Shown here: positions 46,703 through 57,871 of the stretch, in pieces
Layout of the letters: every line of letters starts with the position of its first letter
How positions within the stretch are numbered: position 1 is the first letter of the stretch
Assembly (NCBI RefSeq): GCF_013168275.1
Contig: NZ_AP019547.1
Location: 2,728,001-2,792,000, forward strand
Source: Candidatus Nitrotoga sp. AM1P
Lineage (GTDB): Bacteria > Pseudomonadota > Gammaproteobacteria > Burkholderiales > Gallionellaceae
DNA length: 64,000 bases
Direction: 5' to 3'
Program-made: the position numbers and the translations under genes
The notes under the pieces: model-generated
What the model saw: the letters and a program-made list of their open reading frames with translations, nothing else
What the model was told of the DNA's origin: nothing
Databases searched by the model: none

Positions 46703-49700
46703 ATGCCTAAACGTACTGACATAAAATCTATACTGATTATCGGAGCGGGTCCCATCATCATCGGACAGGCGTGTGAATTTGATTATTCCGGTGTACAGGC
46801 ATGTAAGGCGCTGCGTGAAGAAGGTTATCGCGTGATTCTGGTGAATTCGAATCCGGCCACCATCATGACTGATCCAAACATGGCGGACGCTACCTATATT
46901 GAGCCGATCACTTGGCGGATAGTGGAAAAAATCATTGCCAAGGAAAGGCCGGACGCGATCCTGCCTACCATGGGTGGGCAGACTGCGTTAAATTGTGCGC
47001 TAGATTTGGCTAAATATGGTGTATTGGAAAAGTATGGCGTAGAAATGATAGGCGCTTCGCGCGAGGCCATCGACATGGCGGAAGACCGCGAGAAATTTAA
47101 GCAGGCGATGACGCGTATTGGCTTGGCATCAGCGCGCTCGGCGATTGCGCATAGTATGGAAGAAGCGTTGCAGGTGCAGCAGGTGATGGGTTTCCCTACA
47201 GTTATTCGTCCATCTTTTACTATGGGTGGTTCGGGCGGCGGTATTGCTTACAATCGTGAAGAGTTTGTCGAAATTTGTGAGCGCGGTCTGGAGGCTAGTC
47301 CTACTAAGGAATTATTGATTGAAGAGTCTCTGCTTGGCTGGAAAGAATTTGAAATGGAAGTGGTGCGTGACCGTGCCGACAACTGCATAATCATCTGCTC
47401 GATTGAAAATTTAGACCCAATGGGTGTGCACACGGGTGACTCCATCACTGTGGCACCAGCACAGACGCTGACCGATAAGGAATACCAGATCATGCGCAAT
47501 GCGAGCATTGCGGTATTACGTGAAATTGGTGTGGATACGGGCGGTTCTAACGTGCAATTTGCCATTAATCCTGAAAATGGGCATATGGTGGTCATTGAGA
47601 TGAATCCGCGCGTATCGCGCTCTTCGGCGCTGGCATCCAAGGCCACCGGATTTCCAATTGCCAAAGTGGCGGCGAAGCTGGCGGTAGGATATACGCTGGA
47701 TGAGTTGAAGAATGAAATTACGGGCGGGGCAACTCCAGCTTCATTTGAGCCGACAATAGATTACGTTGTGACCAAAATTCCACGTTTCGCTTTTGAGAAA
47801 TTCACGCAGGCCAATGACCGTTTAACTACACAGATGAAATCAGTGGGCGAAGTGATGGCAATCGGTCGCACTTTCCAGGAATCATTTCAGAAGGCGCTAC
47901 GTGGGTTGGAAGTGGGGGTGGATGGGCTAGACGGAAAAACAAACGATTACGAGTTAATTGCTGCTGAATTGGGCGCACCGGGGCCGGACCGCATCTGGTA
48001 TGTGGGAGATGCTTTCCGTATGGGCATGACGCTGGAAGAGGTGTTCAGCTTAAGCAAAATTGACCCTTGGTTTCTGGTGCAGATCGAAGATCTGATCAAG
48101 CGCGAAATTGCGCTGGTGGGGCGTACACTGGCTAATCTGGATATGGGGGAGTTGCGTGAATTAAAGCGCAAGGGTTTTTCGGATAAACGCTTGGCCAGAT
48201 TGCTGGGAAATGATGCAGCGGCTGTGCGCGCTTATCGCCATGCGCTGGGTATTCGTCCCGTGTTCAAGCGGGTGGACACTTGTGCCGCTGAATTCGCCAC
48301 CAATACTGCTTATATGTATTCTACCTATGAAGAGGAATGTGAGGCACAGCCTACAAGTAGAAAAAAAATTATGGTGTTGGGTGGTGGGCCTAATCGTATT
48401 GGTCAAGGGATCGAGTTTGATTATTGCTGTGTGCATGCTGCACTGGCGTTGCGTGAGGATGGCTATGAGACCATCATGGTTAATTGCAATCCAGAGACTG
48501 TGTCTACTGATTATGATACGTCCGATCGTCTGTACTTCGAACCGCTAACGCTGGAAGATGTGCTGGAAATTGTGGCTGTGGAAAAACCGGTTGGCGTGAT
48601 CGTGCAGTTTGGGGGTCAGACGCCGTTGAAGTTGGCGCGCGGCTTAGAGAAAAACGATGTGCCCATCATAGGCACCACACCGGACATGATTGACTGTGCG
48701 GAAGACCGTGCGCGTTTCCGCGTGATGTTGCAGCAATTGGACTTAAAGCAACCGCCTAATCGAACGGTCAGCACGCCGGAACAGGCAGTGTTGGCAGCGC
48801 AAGAAATTGGCTACCCGCTGGTGATGCGGCCCAGCAATGTATTGGGTGGGCGTGCCATGGAAATTGTCCATTCGCAGCCTGATTTGGAACGTTATATGCG
48901 CGAGGCAGTGGAGAGCGCCAATATTTTTCCAGAACGAATGCCGATTTTGCTCGACCGCTTTCTTAATGATGCGATTGAGGTAGATGTCGATGCGGTAAGT
49001 GACGGCACAGATGTGCTGGTCGGCGGTATCATGGAGCACATCGAAGAGGCGGGTGTACATTCTGGCGACTCGGCCTGTTCCTTACCGCCGTTTAGTTTGC
49101 CGTTAGAGCTTCAGGATGAGTTGCGTCGTCAAACCAAAGCGATGGCCAAGGCGCTGAATGTAGTTGGCTTGATGAATGTACAGTATGCCATTCAGGGTGA
49201 ATCTGTATTTGTACTTGAAGTAAATCCGCGTGCCTCACGTACCGTGCCCTTCGTGTCTAAAGCTACTGGAATTCCGCTGGCCATGGTGGCTGCGCGTTGC
49301 ATGGTTGGTAAAACTTTGGCGCAACAGGGCGTGACTAAAGAAGTTATTCCGTCATATTATTCGGTCAAGGAGGCGGTGTTTCCATTTATTAAGTTCCCTG
49401 GTGTGGATATCATTCTTGGTCCAGAAATGAAATCCACTGGGGAGGTGATGGGGGTGGGTGATACCTTTGCCGAAGCCTTTGTGAAATCGCAATTGGCGGC
49501 GGGGGTGAAATTGCCGTCTACCGGTAAGGTATTTATCAGTGTGCGTGGTGCGGATAAATTAGGGGCTGTCGAAATTGCCAAGAGCCTGCGCGATATGGGT
49601 TTTGCCGTGTTGGCCACGCGTGGCACCGCTGCGGCATTAGCGGCAGCGAATGTTGCTGTGACGGTGGCGAACAAGGTAGCAGAAGGTCGTCCGCACATCG

Positions 49701-49924
49701 TGGATATGATCAAGAACGGCGAGATCAGTCTGATTATTAACACCGTGGACAGTAAGCGTAGCGCGATGCAAGATTCTTATTCTATCCGTCATGCCGCATT
49801 GCAGGGACGTGTGACTTATTACACCACTCTGGCAGGTGCGCGCGCAGCTTGTTTGGGCATGCAGCACATCGCTGAATTACAGGTGTATGACTTGCAGACG
49901 CAGCATCAGCGTTTGATCCATTAA
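46703..49924 (+). CDS. carB: Carbamoyl-phosphate synthase large subunit
   Basis: 1073 residues, full length. Two ATP-grasp halves are visible: the first with [19 protein letters not shown] and [10 protein letters not shown], the second with [20 protein letters not shown] and LGGRAMEIV. The C-terminal regulatory MGS domain ([39 protein letters not shown]) binds UMP and ornithine in relatives. It makes carbamoyl phosphate with CarA. It starts 1 base after carA and ends 23 bases before greA. Confidence 0.98.
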   Translation: MPKRTDIKSILIIGAGPIIIGQACEFDYSGVQACKALREEGYRVILVNSNPATIMTDPNMADATYIEPITWRIVEKIIAKERPDAILPTMGGQTALNCALDLAKYGVLEKYGVEMIGASREAIDMAEDREKFKQAMTRIGLASARSAIAHSMEEALQVQQVMGFPTVIRPSFTMGGSGGGIAYNREEFVEICERGLEASPTKELLIEESLLGWKEFEMEVVRDRADNCIIICSIENLDPMGVHTGDSITVAPAQTLTDKEYQIMRNASIAVLREIGVDTGGSNVQFAINPENGHMVVIEMNPRVSRSSALASKATGFPIAKVAAKLAVGYTLDELKNEITGGATPASFEPTIDYVVTKIPRFAFEKFTQANDRLTTQMKSVGEVMAIGRTFQESFQKALRGLEVGVDGLDGKTNDYELIAAELGAPGPDRIWYVGDAFRMGMTLEEVFSLSKIDPWFLVQIEDLIKREIALVGRTLANLDMGELRELKRKGFSDKRLARLLGNDAAAVRAYRHALGIRPVFKRVDTCAAEFATNTAYMYSTYEEECEAQPTSRKKIMVLGGGPNRIGQGIEFDYCCVHAALALREDGYETIMVNCNPETVSTDYDTSDRLYFEPLTLEDVLEIVAVEKPVGVIVQFGGQTPLKLARGLEKNDVPIIGTTPDMIDCAEDRARFRVMLQQLDLKQPPNRTVSTPEQAVLAAQEIGYPLVMRPSNVLGGRAMEIVHSQPDLERYMREAVESANIFPERMPILLDRFLNDAIEVDVDAVSDGTDVLVGGIMEHIEEAGVHSGDSACSLPPFSLPLELQDELRRQTKAMAKALNVVGLMNVQYAIQGESVFVLEVNPRASRTVPFVSKATGIPLAMVAARCMVGKTLAQQGVTKEVIPSYYSVKEAVFPFIKFPGVDIILGPEMKSTGEVMGVGDTFAEAFVKSQLAAGVKLPSTGKVFISVRGADKLGAVEIAKSLRDMGFAVLATRGTAAALAAANVAVTVANKVAEGRPHIVDMIKNGEISLIINTVDSKRSAMQDSYSIRHAALQGRVTYYTTLAGARAACLGMQHIAELQVYDLQTQHQRLIH

Positions 49925-49947
49925 GAACATAAGAAGGAAGAATCAGT

Positions 49948-50424
49948 ATGAGCAAGATTCCATTAACTGTGGTAGGCGCTGAACTATTGCGTAATGAACT
50001 GCATCATTTGAAAACTGTTGATCGTCCATGGGTGATAAATGCTATTTCCGAAGCGCGCGCGCAAGGTGACTTGTCGGAAAATGCTGAATATGAAGCGGCT
50101 AAAGAGCGTCAAAGTTTTGTTGAGGGGCGCATCATAGAGTTGGGAAGCAAGCTGGGGAATGCTCAAGTGATAGATCCAAAGACCATCAACGCGGACGGTC
50201 GTTGTGTGTTTGGCGCGACCGTGAGGCTGGAAGATTTAGCAAGCGGCGATGTGGTGACTTATCAGATTGTTGGAGATGATGAAGCTGACATCAGGCAGGG
50301 CAAGATTTCCATCAGCTCTCCAATTGCACGGGCACTGATCGGTAAATACAGTGGAGATGTTGCTGAAGTTCAAGCTCCAGGCGGTGTTCGCGAATATGAG
50401 ATCGTGAATGTGCAATATATTTAA
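49948..50424 (+). CDS. greA: Transcription elongation factor GreA
   Basis: 158 residues. The coiled-coil N-terminus ends with AISEARAQGDLSENAEYEAAKERQSFVEGRI, carrying the acidic tip residues (Asp and Glu of GDLSENAEY) that trigger RNA cleavage in stalled polymerase. The C-terminal FKBP-like domain includes GDDEADIRQGKISISSPIARALIGK. AAGGAAG precedes the ATG. It follows carB, a common arrangement. Confidence 0.97.
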   Translation: MSKIPLTVVGAELLRNELHHLKTVDRPWVINAISEARAQGDLSENAEYEAAKERQSFVEGRIIELGSKLGNAQVIDPKTINADGRCVFGATVRLEDLASGDVVTYQIVGDDEADIRQGKISISSPIARALIGKYSGDVAEVQAPGGVREYEIVNVQYI

Positions 50425-50448
50425 GCCTTCCAAGCACCTTTGGAAGGC
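50425..50448 (+). terminator. Hairpin directly after greA
   Basis: Perfect 9-bp stem GCCTTCCAA / TTGGAAGGC with a 6-base loop starts right after the greA stop codon. The stem is strong but lacks a T-run, so it may stop or protect the carAB-greA transcript rather than act as a classical terminator. Confidence 0.5.
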
Positions 50449-50493
50449 ATAGGCAAATGCAGGTAAGTCCTTTTCGCTGCTAGTGACTTTTCA

Positions 50494-50545
50494 GCATCTG
50501 GGAAGATGCGGTATGGTTGCCTCGCTCACCTCTGCGCAAGAGGTG
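50494..50545. other. Two further stem-loops between greA and yhbY
   Basis: GCATCT/AGATGC (50494-50509, 4-base loop) and CACCTCT/AGAGGTG (50527-50545, 5-base loop) are both perfect. They lie between the convergent ends of greA and yhbY. Part of a terminator zone or a small structured RNA; no T-runs follow. Confidence 0.4.
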
Positions 50546-50572
50546 GCAGGATATAATATAATGCTGGGAAGT

Positions 50573-50941
50573 TTAGCGGCTGCCCAACTGTTTTTTGCTG
50601 AGCCGTTTGCCCTTGTGCTTTGCAGGTTTCTTCTCGGGTACATCTTCTTGTGGTTGATATATCACCAGGATTTTACCAATATGTTGCACGCTTACTGCGT
50701 TTAATTGTGTGCAAATTTGTTCCAAGATAACTGCGCGTGTTTCCCGATCCTCATTCATAACCCTGATTTTGATTAATTCATGACTTTTCAAGGCGCAGGA
50801 GATTTCTCCCAGTACGGTGGAGGTTAATCCTGCTGATCCAATCATGACGGTGGGTTTAAGCGGATGAGCGCGTGCTTTGAGGTTTTGGCGTTGTAATACA
50901 GTGAGTGTTAGCAATTTATTGGCTCCTGATAAGACTGACAT
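50573..50941 (-). CDS. yhbY: YhbY-like CRM-domain RNA-binding protein
   Basis: 122 residues. The CRM domain is clear: LQRQNLKARAHPLKPTVMIGSAGLTSTVLGEISCALKSHELIKIRVMNEDRETRAVILEQICTQLNAVSVQHIGKILVIYQP, with the conserved G-x-x-G (GSAG) loop. A basic tail (KKPAKHKGKRLSKK) follows, which may bind RNA. YhbY associates with pre-50S ribosomes. It is divergent from rlmE with only 8 bases between the start codons, so each promoter must lie in the other's coding region or leader. Confidence 0.92.
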   Translation of the reverse strand: MSVLSGANKLLTLTVLQRQNLKARAHPLKPTVMIGSAGLTSTVLGEISCALKSHELIKIRVMNEDRETRAVILEQICTQLNAVSVQHIGKILVIYQPQEDVPEKKPAKHKGKRLSKKQLGSR

Positions 50942-50949
50942 TTTAAACG

Positions 50950-51579
50950 ATGAAGCGATCCAAAAGTAGCAAACAATGGATGCATGAGCATGTTAATGAT
51001 TCATATGTGCAGCGCGCGCAGAAGGAAGGTTACCGTTCGCGTGCGGCATACAAATTATTAGAAATTGATGAGCGTGATCGTCTGCTCAAACGAGGTATGG
51101 TGGTGGTTGATCTGGGTGCGGCCCCTGGCGGCTGGTCGCAAGTCGCTGCCATCAAGGTGGCTGAAGGTGGCAAAGTAATTGCAGTTGATCTGTTGCCATT
51201 GCACCCGATATATGGCGTGGAATTTATTCAAGGTGATTTTCGCGACGACAGTGTGATGGCACAAATTGAAAGCAAACTGGGTGGCAAGAAAATTGGACTT
51301 GTAATTTCAGATATGTCCCCCAATATTAGTGGTATTAACATGAGCGATCAGGCACGTGCTATGCATTTGGCGGAACTAGCGCTGGACTTTTCATTACGCC
51401 ATTTGCAACCAAGCGGCACATTTCTAGTGAAAGTGTTTCAAGGCGTAGGTTTTGAGGACTATATTAAGTTGATGCGTAGTTACTTTGCTCGAGTGGTGAC
51501 GCGCAAGCCAGATTCTTCGCGCGATCGAAGTAATGAATTGTATCTCTTGGGAACTTCAAAATTTGAGAACACATTTTAA
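50950..51579 (+). CDS. rlmE: 23S rRNA (uridine-2'-O-)-methyltransferase RlmE (FtsJ/RrmJ)
   Basis: 209 residues. The start [39 protein letters not shown] supplies the catalytic Lys (RAAYKL). The SAM site is [15 protein letters not shown], the Asp is in [10 protein letters not shown] and the second Lys is in FLVKVFQG. It methylates U2552 of 23S rRNA. It precedes ftsH, as in many proteobacteria, with a 197-base gap. Confidence 0.97.
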   Translation: MKRSKSSKQWMHEHVNDSYVQRAQKEGYRSRAAYKLLEIDERDRLLKRGMVVVDLGAAPGGWSQVAAIKVAEGGKVIAVDLLPLHPIYGVEFIQGDFRDDSVMAQIESKLGGKKIGLVISDMSPNISGINMSDQARAMHLAELALDFSLRHLQPSGTFLVKVFQGVGFEDYIKLMRSYFARVVTRKPDSSRDRSNELYLLGTSKFENTF

Positions 51580-51738
51580 AATTTAACTTTCTAAGTTTAG
51601 ACAAGACCCGAATTAAGTTTAATAGGCGGTATATATTTAATCTGTAAGCGGTAGAATTTGCAAATTAACGCAGTATTGCAATATTGTTGGATTTATAGTG
51701 GTGCCCTTGAGTAATCGGGCCAGACGTAGTCTAATGGA

Positions 51739-51758
51739 CGCACAGTAGCGACTGTGCG
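51739..51758 (+). promoter_or_regulatory. Stem-loop in the ftsH leader
   Basis: Perfect 8-bp stem CGCACAGT / ACTGTGCG with an AGCG tetraloop ends about 10 bases before the AAGGAG ribosome site of ftsH. It could steady the mRNA 5' end or tune translation. No sigma-32 promoter could be recognised with confidence. Confidence 0.45.
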
Positions 51759-51776
51759 CTGGTTTAAGGAGTAACT

Positions 51777-53684
51777 TTGAACAATTTGTTTAAGAGTATC
51801 GGAATCTGGATGGTCGTGGCGTTGGTGCTGATGACCGTATTCAATCAATTCAACACGCGCCAGCAGCAGACCTCGCAGACGCAGATGGATTACTCGCGCT
51901 TTCTGGAAGAAGTCAGGCTGGGGAGTATCACCAAGGTAACCATCGAAGGGCGCATGCTTAAGGCTGTTACTAACGATGGTAAGCGCATCAGCAGCTATGC
52001 GCCACAAGATTTATGGTTGGTATCTGATTTAATCAAGAACGGTGTGACGATTGAGGCCAAGCCGGAAGAAGAGCAATCTTTTTTGATGAGCATTTTTGTT
52101 TCGTGGTTCCCCATGTTGCTGCTCATTGGCGTGTGGGTCTTTTTCATGCGCCAGATGCAAGGCGGTGGTAAAGGGGGGGGGCTTTTCTCTTTTGGTAAGA
52201 GCAAAGCGCGTATGCTGGACGAGACTAAAGAGCGTGTTACCTTTGTCGACGTGGCAGGTTGCGATGAGGCGAAGGAAGAAGTATCCGAGATTGTAGATTT
52301 CCTGCGCGACCCAACCAAATTTCAAAATTTGGGCGGTCGCATTCCGCGCGGGGTGCTGCTGCTGGGTAGTCCTGGCACCGGCAAAACGCTGCTGGCAAAA
52401 GCCATTGCGGGTGAAGCTAATGTACCGTTCTTTTCAATCTCTGGTTCTGATTTTGTAGAAATGTTTGTCGGCGTAGGCGCGGCACGTGTACGCGATATGT
52501 TCGAGCAGGCTAAGAAACAGGCGCCGTGCATTGTGTTCATTGATGAAATTGATGCAGTCGGTCGCCAGCGCGGTGCTGGCTTGGGCGGCGGTAATGATGA
52601 GCGTGAACAAACCTTGAATGCGTTGCTAGTGGAAATGGATGGTTTTGAAGGAGCCAGTGGCGTGATTGTGATCGCTGCAACCAATCGTCCTGATGTACTC
52701 GACTCAGCACTGTTGCGTCCGGGCCGTTTTGATCGCCAAGTAGTAGTGCCGTTGCCGGATATTCGTGGTCGCGAACAGATTTTGATGGTGCATATGCGCA
52801 AAGTGCCTATTGCGCCTGACGTGAAAGCCGATATTTTAGCGCGCGGTACACCTGGTATGTCTGGTGCTGATTTGGCGAATCTGGTAAACGAGGCGGCGCT
52901 GTTTGCCGCACGACGCAGCAAGCGATTCGTCGAGATGGACGATTTTGAGGCAGCCAAGGATAAGATTATGATGGGTGCGGAACGCCGCTCAGTCGTCATG
53001 CCAGAGGAGGAGCGTCGCAACACCGCTTACCATGAATCCGGCCACGCGGTTGTGGCTAAGTTGCTGCCAAAAACTGATCCGGTTCACAAGGTCACTATTA
53101 TTCCGCGTGGACGTGCGCTGGGGTTGACCATGCAGTTGCCAGCGGAAGATCGTTTCAGTATGGACAAGAATCGCATCCTTGATACGCTTGCGGTATTGTT
53201 TGGTGGTCGTATTGCGGAAGAGATTTTCATGCACCAAATGACTACCGGGGCTTCCAATGACTTTGAGCGTGCCACTGAGATGGCACGTCGCATGGTAACA
53301 CAATGGGGTATGTCGGAAGCTTTGGGGACGATGGTATATGGCGAAAATGAAGGCGAGGTATTTCTTGGGCGCTCTGTGACTACCCATAAGAATGTTTCAG
53401 AAGCTACCATGCAGAAAGTGGATGAGGAAATTCGCCGTATTATAGACCAGCAGTACGCATTGGCTCGGGGACTGATTGAAGCCAATCGGGATAAAGTTGA
53501 AGCGATGGCGAAAGCACTGTTGGAATTTGAAACCTTAGATGCCGACCAGCTCGACGATATTATGGCCGGTAAACCGCCACGTCCTCCCAGGGCCATCCAG
53601 TCCAGCAAAGATGCCCAGCCGCCCCAGGATGCAGCACCAACAGCATCGGGAACGCCATCTGCTCAGCCAGCACCGGGAGCTTGA
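51777..53684 (+). CDS. ftsH: ATP-dependent zinc metalloprotease FtsH
   Basis: 635 residues from a TTG behind AAGGAG. Two membrane helices ([21 protein letters not shown] and [20 protein letters not shown]) flank a periplasmic domain. The AAA module has Walker A GSPGTGKT, Walker [12 protein letters not shown] and the pore [12 protein letters not shown]. The zinc site is HESGH, with the distal Asp in the M41 domain. The C-terminal tail is rich in Pro, Gln and Ala. It degrades membrane proteins, LpxC and sigma-32 in E. coli. Confidence 0.97.
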   Translation: MNNLFKSIGIWMVVALVLMTVFNQFNTRQQQTSQTQMDYSRFLEEVRLGSITKVTIEGRMLKAVTNDGKRISSYAPQDLWLVSDLIKNGVTIEAKPEEEQSFLMSIFVSWFPMLLLIGVWVFFMRQMQGGGKGGGLFSFGKSKARMLDETKERVTFVDVAGCDEAKEEVSEIVDFLRDPTKFQNLGGRIPRGVLLLGSPGTGKTLLAKAIAGEANVPFFSISGSDFVEMFVGVGAARVRDMFEQAKKQAPCIVFIDEIDAVGRQRGAGLGGGNDEREQTLNALLVEMDGFEGASGVIVIAATNRPDVLDSALLRPGRFDRQVVVPLPDIRGREQILMVHMRKVPIAPDVKADILARGTPGMSGADLANLVNEAALFAARRSKRFVEMDDFEAAKDKIMMGAERRSVVMPEEERRNTAYHESGHAVVAKLLPKTDPVHKVTIIPRGRALGLTMQLPAEDRFSMDKNRILDTLAVLFGGRIAEEIFMHQMTTGASNDFERATEMARRMVTQWGMSEALGTMVYGENEGEVFLGRSVTTHKNVSEATMQKVDEEIRRIIDQQYALARGLIEANRDKVEAMAKALLEFETLDADQLDDIMAGKPPRPPRAIQSSKDAQPPQDAAPTASGTPSAQPAPGA

Positions 53685-53703
53685 AAAACCGAGAAAGATG
53701 ATT

Positions 53704-53770
53704 AAGGGAAGGGGAGAGGTGCATGTTTTCGTGCTTATAGATGCTCCCGCTTCCCTTTTTATCTTTTACT
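53704..53770 (+). terminator. Intrinsic terminator after ftsH
   Basis: Arms AAGGGAAG (53704-53711) and CTTCCCTT (53750-53757) pair, extended by GGGAG/CTCCC with one bulge, followed by TTTTTATCTTTTA. It lies 20 bases after the ftsH stop. Because its right arm covers 53741, it argues against the longest reading of folP. Confidence 0.75.
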
Positions 53771-53782
53771 TTCACCTATTAC

Positions 53783-54610
53783 ATGCTTCTCCACTGTGGC
53801 TCATTCAAGCTGGCTCTATCCCGCACTTTGGTTATGGGCATCGTCAATATCACCCCCGACTCATTCTATGATGGTGGGCATCATTCGCAACGCGATGCAG
53901 CGTTAGTTCATGCGCACCAAATGATTCAAGACGGTGCTGATCTACTCGACATAGGCGGTGAATCCACGCGTCCCGGCGCGTTATCGATTAGCGCGCAGGA
54001 AGAGTTGGATCGCATCATGCCGGTGATTGAAGGCTTGCACGGTGCCCCGGTTCCTCTTTCAGTGGATACCTATAAAACAGAAGTGATGCGCTCGGCATTG
54101 GCGGCAGGAGCGAGTATGATCAATGATATCAACGCGCTGCGGCAACCCGATGCACTGGCCGCCGTGGCTGCAAGCGATGCAGCGGTGTGCCTGATGCATA
54201 AACAAGGCCCGCCTCAGACTGTTCGGCCGCCGCACTATCAGGATGTAGTGGCAGAGGTGCTTGAATTCCTGCGTTTACGTATAGTATCCGCGCAAAAGGC
54301 GGGTATCGCGCGGGAACGTATCATGGTCGATCCAGGTTTTGGTTTTGACAAAACCTTGGCGCATAATCTCGCTCTCTTAAGGCATCTGGATAAATTTTCT
54401 GTACTGGGTGTACCACTGCTAGCGGGGTTATCGCGTAAATCCATGCTGGGGACAATTACTGGCCAAGACGTAGAACACCGAGTACACGCCAGCGTAGCGG
54501 CAGCGTTGTTGGCAGTGATGCGAGGAGCATGCATGGTGCGCGTGCACGATGTGCGTGCCACAGTAGATGCCTTGAAAATTTTGAACGCTGTGAAGGAGAT
54601 TGACTTGTGA
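53783..54610 (+). CDS. folP: Dihydropteroate synthase
   Basis: About 275 residues from the ATG at 53783. Signatures: [16 protein letters not shown] (pterin/pABA loop 1), [33 protein letters not shown] and [13 protein letters not shown]. It joins pterin pyrophosphate with p-aminobenzoate in folate synthesis and is the target of sulfonamides. An upstream ATG at 53741 is inside the ftsH terminator and less likely. Its TGA overlaps the glmM GTG by 3 bases. Confidence 0.95.
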   Translation: MLLHCGSFKLALSRTLVMGIVNITPDSFYDGGHHSQRDAALVHAHQMIQDGADLLDIGGESTRPGALSISAQEELDRIMPVIEGLHGAPVPLSVDTYKTEVMRSALAAGASMINDINALRQPDALAAVAASDAAVCLMHKQGPPQTVRPPHYQDVVAEVLEFLRLRIVSAQKAGIARERIMVDPGFGFDKTLAHNLALLRHLDKFSVLGVPLLAGLSRKSMLGTITGQDVEHRVHASVAAALLAVMRGACMVRVHDVRATVDALKILNAVKEIDL

Positions 54611-55962
54611 GCAAAAAATTTTTTGGTACGGATGGTGTGCGCGGACGGGTGGGTGAATATCCTATTACGCCGGAATTTGTTATGCACCTGGGCTATTCCG
54701 CAGGCAAAGTGCTGGCTTCCGCGGATTGGCATTTATCACAGGGTGAAAATCCCGGAGTACTGATTGGCAAGGACACACGTATTTCTGGTTATCTGCTTGA
54801 ATCGGCTTTGCAGGCGGGTTTGATTGCCGCCGGTGTAGACGTTTATCTGGCCGGCCCAGTGCCAACACCTGCAGTGGCCTATCTAACTCGTGCATTACGT
54901 TTGCAGGCGGGCATCGTAATTTCCGCTTCGCATAATCTGTTCGAGGATAATGGCATCAAGTTTTTTTCCAGCCAAGGCAGCAAATTAGCAGATGAAATAG
55001 AATACGCCATCGAAGCAAGGCTAGAAACATCAATAGAAACCATGCCTTCGGCCAAGCTGGGCAAAGCCAAACGCTTATCAGATGCGGCAGGCCGTTATAT
55101 TGAATTTTGCAAGAGTAGCTTTCCTTACGATTTAGATCTGCGTGGCCTGAAATTGGTGGTGGATTGCGCGCATGGTGCTTGTTATCACATCGCCCGACAT
55201 GTTTTCCACGAGCTAGGTGCGGATGTTATAACTATCGGTGCGCAGCCGGATGGAATAAACATCAATGACGGTTATGGCGCGACTGCCCCGGCCAATTTGC
55301 AGCAAGCCGTTAAAGACCATCACGCTGATCTGGGTATTGCCCTCGATGGTGACGGCGACCGATTGGTAATGGTGGACGCGGATGGATGTTCGTACGATGG
55401 CGATCAGCTGCTCTACATTATTGCCAAGCACCGTCATGTGCAGGGTACGCTCAAGGGCGGGGTGGTGGGAACACTAATGACCAATCTGGCTTTCGAGCAT
55501 GCCATGCAGCGCATGCACGTACCCTTCGCGCGCGCCAAGGTGGGTGACCGTCATGTAATGGAAACGATGTTGCAACAAGGCTGGCAACTGGGTGGAGAAA
55601 ATTCCGGCCACATTATCTGTCTCGATCGGCACACAACGGGTGATGGCATCATCTCCGCCTTGCAAGTGTTGCATGCACTTCGCATTAATCAGCAGACTTT
55701 GGCTCAAGCTGTTTCAGATTTGACACTATATCCACAAATATTACTGAATGTGCGTGTTGCCAGAGGGGCTGATTGCTCTACGCATGCCAGTATACGTGAA
55801 GTGGTGATGGCTGCTGAAACGGCGCTCGATGGTTGTGGCAGAGTATTGCTAAGGCCTTCTGGAACCGAACCGTTGTTGCGTGTGATGGTGGAAGGTGAGG
55901 ATGGTGAAAAAGTTCGGTACTGGGCGGAAACCATCGCACAAGCTGTGCGAGAAGTGGCGTAG
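54607..55962 (+). CDS. glmM: Phosphoglucosamine mutase
   Basis: 451 residues from GTG ([23 protein letters not shown]). The phosphoserine is in [19 protein letters not shown], the metal loop is [11 protein letters not shown], the sugar loop is GGENSGHII and the phosphate loop is [15 protein letters not shown]. It converts glucosamine-6-phosphate to the 1-phosphate for cell-wall and LPS precursors. It is coupled to folP, the usual order. Confidence 0.98.
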   Translation: MSKKFFGTDGVRGRVGEYPITPEFVMHLGYSAGKVLASADWHLSQGENPGVLIGKDTRISGYLLESALQAGLIAAGVDVYLAGPVPTPAVAYLTRALRLQAGIVISASHNLFEDNGIKFFSSQGSKLADEIEYAIEARLETSIETMPSAKLGKAKRLSDAAGRYIEFCKSSFPYDLDLRGLKLVVDCAHGACYHIARHVFHELGADVITIGAQPDGININDGYGATAPANLQQAVKDHHADLGIALDGDGDRLVMVDADGCSYDGDQLLYIIAKHRHVQGTLKGGVVGTLMTNLAFEHAMQRMHVPFARAKVGDRHVMETMLQQGWQLGGENSGHIICLDRHTTGDGIISALQVLHALRINQQTLAQAVSDLTLYPQILLNVRVARGADCSTHASIREVVMAAETALDGCGRVLLRPSGTEPLLRVMVEGEDGEKVRYWAETIAQAVREVA

Positions 55963-56156
55963 ATAAATTGTAGGAGTATCTGTTAAAACCTTGGATTTTG
56001 TAATTTTAAAGCGTCAACATCATATTTGACCATTTGCGCTGGATTGACGTTCTTTTCAGCCGGGACATGAGCTTGCTGCCAAGAGTAATTATCCCTGGTT
56101 CCGGCATAAAAATTATTTATTGCCAGATGGTATTGAATCCAATTGTATGTCAGTTA

Positions 56157-57002
56157 TTAGCCGTCTGGTTGCAGTGGTTGCTTCGCGCTTGAATCAGGTA
56201 TATTTTTTTGGATATGATTTTCGTTGTTGATAGTAAGCATTTTGTCTTCACCATGATGAGAAGGCGTTAGCTTGAAATTCCGTGACAGCGTTTGCGCTTT
56301 CAGTACTTCAGCTGCATTCATAAGATTTGCCACATTATCTCGCTCAGAAATGCCGGGTTCGTAGCCTTGTGCGGATGCGAGGTTATACCAGACGTAAGCC
56401 TGCGTCAGATCACGTTGAATGCCTTCACCGGTTTTGTAAAATGTTCCAAGCTGATATTGAGCTTCAGGATAACCTTTGTGGGCTGCTTTCTCAATCCATT
56501 GAGCGGCAGCGGTGAAATCCTGCAATACGCCCCGGCCATTTTTATAAAGCAGACCCAGATTGAATTCTGCTCCTGCATGTCCCTGCTTGGCGGCCAAATT
56601 AAACCACTTCAGTGCCTCCTTGTAATTTATTGGGAACTCGCCCCCTGGCATGTACATGAGACCCGCAGCGTATTGATCATCAGCTTTACCCCGTTGTGCT
56701 TTCTCGAGGATAAGTGTTCTGCTTGGTTTTATCTCATGGACGATGGGTGGAGAGACGATGGTAAGGTCAGGTTTGGATAGCAGGTAAATCGTGATAAAAA
56801 AACCTACGCAGGCAAGTAAACCCAAAATAGCTGCGACAGAAAGCTTGAAGAGTCCACTGAATTTAAAGAACCGGTACTTGCAGTCACGGCAACGGTATGG
56901 TGCATAAAGTAAGTGGTTCATGTGGTCTTCGTTTTTCTTCCACGAAGAATGGCGCACGTTCGTACTTTCGCAACGCGCACATATCATTTGGTCAACGTCC
57001 AA
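56157..57002 (-). CDS. Membrane protein with zinc ribbon and Sel1 repeats
   Basis: 281 residues. The N-terminus is a probable zinc ribbon with two CxxC pairs (ICARCESTN and YRCRDCKYRFF, residues about 7-42). One membrane helix follows (LSVAAILGLLACVGFFITIYLL, about 54-75), then three to four Sel1-like repeats (YKEALKWFNLAAKQGHAGAEFNLGLLYKNGRG, FTAAAQWIEKAAHKGYPEAQYQLGTFYKTGEG, LTQAYVWYNLASAQG) that should face the periplasm. Sel1 repeats bind proteins. The function is unknown; it is a single gene, convergent with glmM. Confidence 0.75.
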   Translation of the reverse strand: MDVDQMICARCESTNVRHSSWKKNEDHMNHLLYAPYRCRDCKYRFFKFSGLFKLSVAAILGLLACVGFFITIYLLSKPDLTIVSPPIVHEIKPSRTLILEKAQRGKADDQYAAGLMYMPGGEFPINYKEALKWFNLAAKQGHAGAEFNLGLLYKNGRGVLQDFTAAAQWIEKAAHKGYPEAQYQLGTFYKTGEGIQRDLTQAYVWYNLASAQGYEPGISERDNVANLMNAAEVLKAQTLSRNFKLTPSHHGEDKMLTINNENHIQKNIPDSSAKQPLQPDG

Positions 57003-57248
57003 TGGGCGTAAGGCTTGCCGACACTAAAACAATAACCCGGTTTAAGGATAAATATTGAAGTTGCGGAACGCACTATCAAGAGCACCATGTGAGAATGTCG
57101 AACATCTTACACCAAATTCCCCTTTTAATAATCGCTCCCGGCGGTAACTAGTAGGTCGCGCTATTTAGTTGCTCCCACGTCTTCTGCAATAATCTTTCTG
57201 ATTACATTAACTGTTGCAGTTGGGTCTTGAATCCGCCTATAGTTGTCT

Positions 57249-57713
57249 ATGACATACGAAAATAAATTTACCTTCCTTACTCATCATGTTGAAATTCTGC
57301 GCTCCAGCTATTTACATTGGACTGGAAAATCTTTTTTTGATAAAGGCATTACCCATGAAAATGCTGTAGAAGCACTTTTTGTGGCTCCATTCGCGGTTCT
57401 CTCCCATGGCATCGGGGTAGACCCAATATTCAATTATGGGAATCAACGAGCGCTGGATATATTTGAAATGAGCTGGGAAGAGTTTACCGTTCTGCCATCA
57501 CGCTTATCGGCTGAAACAGTAAATCAAAAAGAGCGGGTTAAGTTGCTGGATGCAGTTAGCAGACATGGGTACATCAATAATTATTCTGGTATCCGTATTT
57601 CGAAGTCTGGTCGGCGTTTCATGATCCGTGACGCTACGGTATGGAATTTGATGACATCAGCGGGTCAGTTTTATGGCCAAGCAGCACTCATTAGAGATTG
57701 GGAATATCTTTAA
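57249..57713 (+). CDS. MEKHLA domain protein
   Basis: 154 residues from the ATG at 57249. The stretch SSYLHWTGKSF, then VLSHGIGVDPIFNYGNQRALDIFEMSWEEFTVLPSRLSAE and the end GQFYGQAALIRDWEYL match MEKHLA proteins, PAS-like sensors found in bacteria and plants. A ligand or output partner is not known. No clear ribosome site is seen. It stands alone between a divergent gene and a small unknown gene. Confidence 0.8.
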   Translation: MTYENKFTFLTHHVEILRSSYLHWTGKSFFDKGITHENAVEALFVAPFAVLSHGIGVDPIFNYGNQRALDIFEMSWEEFTVLPSRLSAETVNQKERVKLLDAVSRHGYINNYSGIRISKSGRRFMIRDATVWNLMTSAGQFYGQAALIRDWEYL

Positions 57714-57871
57714 GTTTTTTCGATGCACCGTTAAATACTTTACAGGTTTCTTCAACATTAACAAGAAATATTTCTTAACTTTAAACCCGCTAGACCGATA
57801 ACAAGTTCGTGGATTTCAAACTTGAATCCACTTAATTAAACTTTAGATAATTTAAGGTGCGAGGATTGAAT

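Noticed and set aside
50483..50704. Plus-strand frame of 73 codons entering yhbY
   Set aside because: Its second half is antisense to yhbY and its first half covers stem-loops; no family match.
52322..53023. Long minus-strand frame of 233 codons opposite ftsH
   Set aside because: Shadow of the ftsH coding frame; Ser/Arg-rich composition typical of antisense translation.
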